A stretch of DNA of 64,000 nucleotides from Combretum micranthum (lineage: Eukaryota > Streptophyta > Magnoliopsida > Myrtales > Combretaceae), in contig JAMXBD010000963.1 in the NCBI GenBank assembly GCA_024138025.1, positions 62,001-126,000 on the forward strand, written 5' to 3'. Shown piece after piece: positions 61,207-64,000 of the stretch. The position numbers and the translations under genes are program-made. The number at the start of each line of letters is the position of its first letter. Position 1 is the stretch's first letter. The notes under the pieces were generated by a model. That model ran no database searches and was not told where the DNA came from. It was given only the letters and a program-made list of their open reading frames with translations.

Positions 61207-62225
61207 ACTAGGTTTTGCTACTAAATAAATGTTATGATTTGTTACATATAACCGAAACTTCTATGGCGATGCCGGTTAATATGCATAAGAGCATACATTT
61301 AATTTATGCTACGATTTCATGACTTCCTAAGCTTAAGATCCACATTTAATTTCTTCGAAACTTTAAGAGGCCAACACTAATAAGCAAAGTAGGAGCAACA
61401 TTGCATTTTTGGTGAAATTACTAGAGGATTCTGACTAATAACCATGTATTTTCTTTCCTTGAAAATTTGTTTCCGTAAATGGGTTTAAATATACCGGCAA
61501 AAAAAAAGTTTAAATATAAAGAAAGATGCTAAAAAAAAAATGACTCAGTTACATTTATTAAAAATACTAAATAGAGGTAATATTTTATCTTCTTTTACTT
61601 GGTTTTTAAATCGTGTAATTGATATTAGAAGAAAAAAAAACTTTTTTTTTTTACGTTATTGAGTATTTCATAACATTTTTCTCCTTTGTTGTTCACATGA
61701 TGACAAGCGAATGGGATTGGAACCAAAATATTTCTAGTTAGAAATTAGTGTTAATATCACTAAACTAGAAAAACTTAAAAAATCTTATCATGATGACTAT
61801 TGAGTTAATCATCCAATCATTGAAATATATATAATAAATGACGTATTATGTATTTAGTATTATTATTAGGTTGAATATAAATTTAAATTATTAAATAACT
61901 GAAATAATCTGTTCCATTTAAAAACATGACAGACACATATAGTATAGCTTATCTTAAAATGCTATTGGCACAGTCGCAGGCCATACAGGGCAGACAACAG
62001 AGTGACTTTGGGAACTTTTGGGCTATATTAATCTGAATGGAAAAGTTGTAGCATATCAAATTCCGTTAAGCCCTTCTGGCCCAAAAAAATACCTGGCCCA
62101 GAGAAAATTCTCTCAAGCCCAGTCTTGCTTTCTGCCACGCTACTGACATCCCGAGGCCAGAACATAATATGGGCCTAATAACATTTTTCATCTCTTATTG
62201 AATTTTTGAATAAAGCTTGTACATT
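61207..62225. repeat. Segmental duplication E, copy 2 (empty form)
   Basis: Partner of 57587-60478, lacking its three foldback insertions. Begins ACTAGGTTTTGCTACTAAAT and ends at TTGAATAAAGCTTGTAC. The GGCCCA-rich stretch at 62080-62180 is typical of plant promoter text (TGGGCC/GGCCCA words). Confidence 0.6.
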
Positions 62226-63480
62226 ATTGTATGAAGGTATGACAAGGCATTATGCAAACCCCATCAGATTGCTTGTACTCATATCAAAAGTCAAAAGAAA
62301 ATAAGATGATAAACATATCAACTTAAAAAAAAAAATTTCCTAAACATAAACAAGATGATTTTAATTATAAAATAATCAATGCTAAATCATATGTTCAATG
62401 TGTGACTAATAAATTTACCAAGTAGTCACTTTTTTAAGATGCCATTTAGCAAAAGTTATATAATACTAAATCAAATCTTAAAAATGTAATTCACATATTT
62501 TCTTAATGAATCGTATATTAAAAATGTAATTCACTAAATTAGTGAATCATATTTCTATGATAAACTTTATGTATTAACACGTGAGTCGCATATTGTATAT
62601 ACAACTCATGTATTAATAATAGAATCACGCCTCGTAGACGCGATTTTGCATTAGTATTTTGATAATCAATCTTATGTAATTTATATTCGTGTAATTTTTA
62701 TTTAGTCGAATCGTTAATCATATAATTTCTTCCAAGATAATATGTTTTACATTTATAATTTTAGAAAATTGCCAACGTAGGATAGGCTATCATGTGTAAT
62801 AACCCCTTGTCGGCACTTATTATGGATGCTATAAGTTATAAAATGTGAAAACGCACTATGAATTGTTGGGGTTAAATTGAGTATTTTCCTGAAAATTGGA
62901 AATAATTAATTTTGAAAAACAACATATTGACTTAAAAAAAAGATATAATGTGTAATTTAAAGAGATATGGATAGAGAAAATCAAGCTAATATTTTAACGT
63001 AGAGTTCAACTCTCTTCTTACTCTTCACGGTTCACCAATGCCTCAATCGAGGTCTTCACCACCACTTTTATTTCTAACAAAACAACGCTCAAGCTGAGCA
63101 ATACAATAGTTTATAACATAAAGGAAATAAACTATTTCATTTCTCTCTCTAGAATGCTCTTATATAAATAGCAAAAATAAGAACAAAGCTTTAGGGTATT
63201 TCTCTCTCTCTATACAAATATTTGCAAATTTAATATACAAGAGAACAAGAAAAAGTTTTGTTTGATTGCAATAAAGCTTGTAAATGATTTTGGCACTTTG
63301 TTTCTCACTTACACCTCTTTTTTTTTTTTTTATATCTTTTGGACTTTGCATACAAATAACTTTGAAGTTCAAAAGTCCGTTAGACACAACTTTTATAATC
63401 TTCCAAACATTAAATGCACTCCAATAGCTCTTTTATTACCACATCAACCTCATTTGTTAAGTCTTCGCACCTCACTTATC
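62226..63480. other. Intergenic DNA
   Basis: No gene supported. 62500-62660 holds several CGCATATTG/GCGATT palindromic words. Two overlapping open frames near 63160-63603 lack motifs. Confidence 0.45.
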
Positions 63481-63860
63481 ATGCCCAAACTTGACCCTCG
63501 ACAGCCTTTCACACGCGCTCTTCTTCAAAGCTTAAATGTGAATTGTTGCGGCCTAAACTTGAATACGTCGAGCCCTCGATGTGACCCGCAACTAATACAA
63601 TGAGCTTTTATCTTTGTCGAGTCTTGGTTTAGAACTTGTCATGCCAAACTTGAATACGTCGAGGCCTTGACTTGACCTTCGACAGCAGTGTTTGCTTCTT
63701 TAGCTTTGTTTCACATCAGACTTAACTTGTCAAGCCTCAATCTTTTAACTTGTTTAGCCCTCAACCGACTCTTGATCACTGCTTTTTCATATTTTGAGCT
63801 TTGTCGAGCTTGAGCTTTACCTTGTCGCATCGTGATCACTTGATTATGACTTACCCTCGA
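63481..63860. repeat. GTCGAG-rich degenerate tandem repeat
   Basis: The unit AACTTGAATACGTCGAG occurs at about 63556 and 63648, about 92 bases apart. Related TTGACCCTCGACAGCCT, TTGACCTTCGACAGC and TGTCGAGCTTGAGC words lie around it. It may be part of an LTR or a minisatellite. Confidence 0.5.
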
Positions 63861-64000
63861 CAACTTCTGTTTCTGCTAAAACCTACAGAAAAACTCTACA
63901 AACACGCATAATATGCACATTTATATTTATGCTAATTAAGTGTAGTTTACAACAATGAATGGTTAATTATGTATTTTTTTTATCTCATCAAAATCCACAA

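Overview
The window looks like nuclear DNA of a flowering plant, probably a dicot or a basal angiosperm. It is very A+T-rich. It has one spliced gene with GT-AG introns, plant LTR retrotransposons, a tRNA-derived SINE and many small foldback (MITE-type) elements. I saw no bacterial or viral genes, no CRISPR array and no convincing tRNA or rRNA gene.

Only one gene can be named with confidence: an ATP-dependent 6-phosphofructokinase on the minus strand (30888-34962). It has 13 exons, a 0.94 kb first intron and a TATA-like box near 35075. All splice sites are canonical and the family motifs are present. However, as written, the reading frame needs six small insertions (seven bases in total), each in a short homopolymer or dinucleotide run. 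Either this is a recent pseudogene or, more likely, the assembly carries uncorrected run-length errors.

The rest is repeat-driven. From left to right: a 303 bp Mutator-type MITE with a perfect 11 bp target duplication (849-1151); one half of an old segmental duplication (2510-4740) whose partner lies at 21246-24110, with a third fragment at 26119-26450; a foldback element containing a 26-base poly-C run (5265-5678); an inverted pair of hAT-like elements (7003-7512 and 8331-9350), one of which carries an extra ~0.5 kb insert; a GC-rich, first-exon-like island (11031-11420); a SINE (12483-12585); and a decayed but structurally complete Ty1/copia element (12793-17279) inserted in a second GC-rich patch.

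A broken coiled-coil gene fragment follows at 18870-19565. A second duplicated block occurs at 24516-24790 and 29146-29440. Downstream of the phosphofructokinase gene (in + coordinates) come imperfect 120 bp tandem repeats, more foldback elements, two old Ty3/gypsy-type LTR remnants in the same orientation (43085-43575 and 52085-52640), and a cluster of GCGATAC hairpins (48260-48580). The last part holds a minus-strand LTR element with a perfect CAAGT target duplication (53877-57017) and a third segmental duplication (57587-60478 and 61207-62225).

Three of the duplications or repeat pairs give natural filled-site/empty-site comparisons for insertions. I did not find a new multi-gene system. 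The points most worth checking are the frame problem in the phosphofructokinase gene, the discrete GCGATAC hairpin element, and the foldback families that share one architecture.
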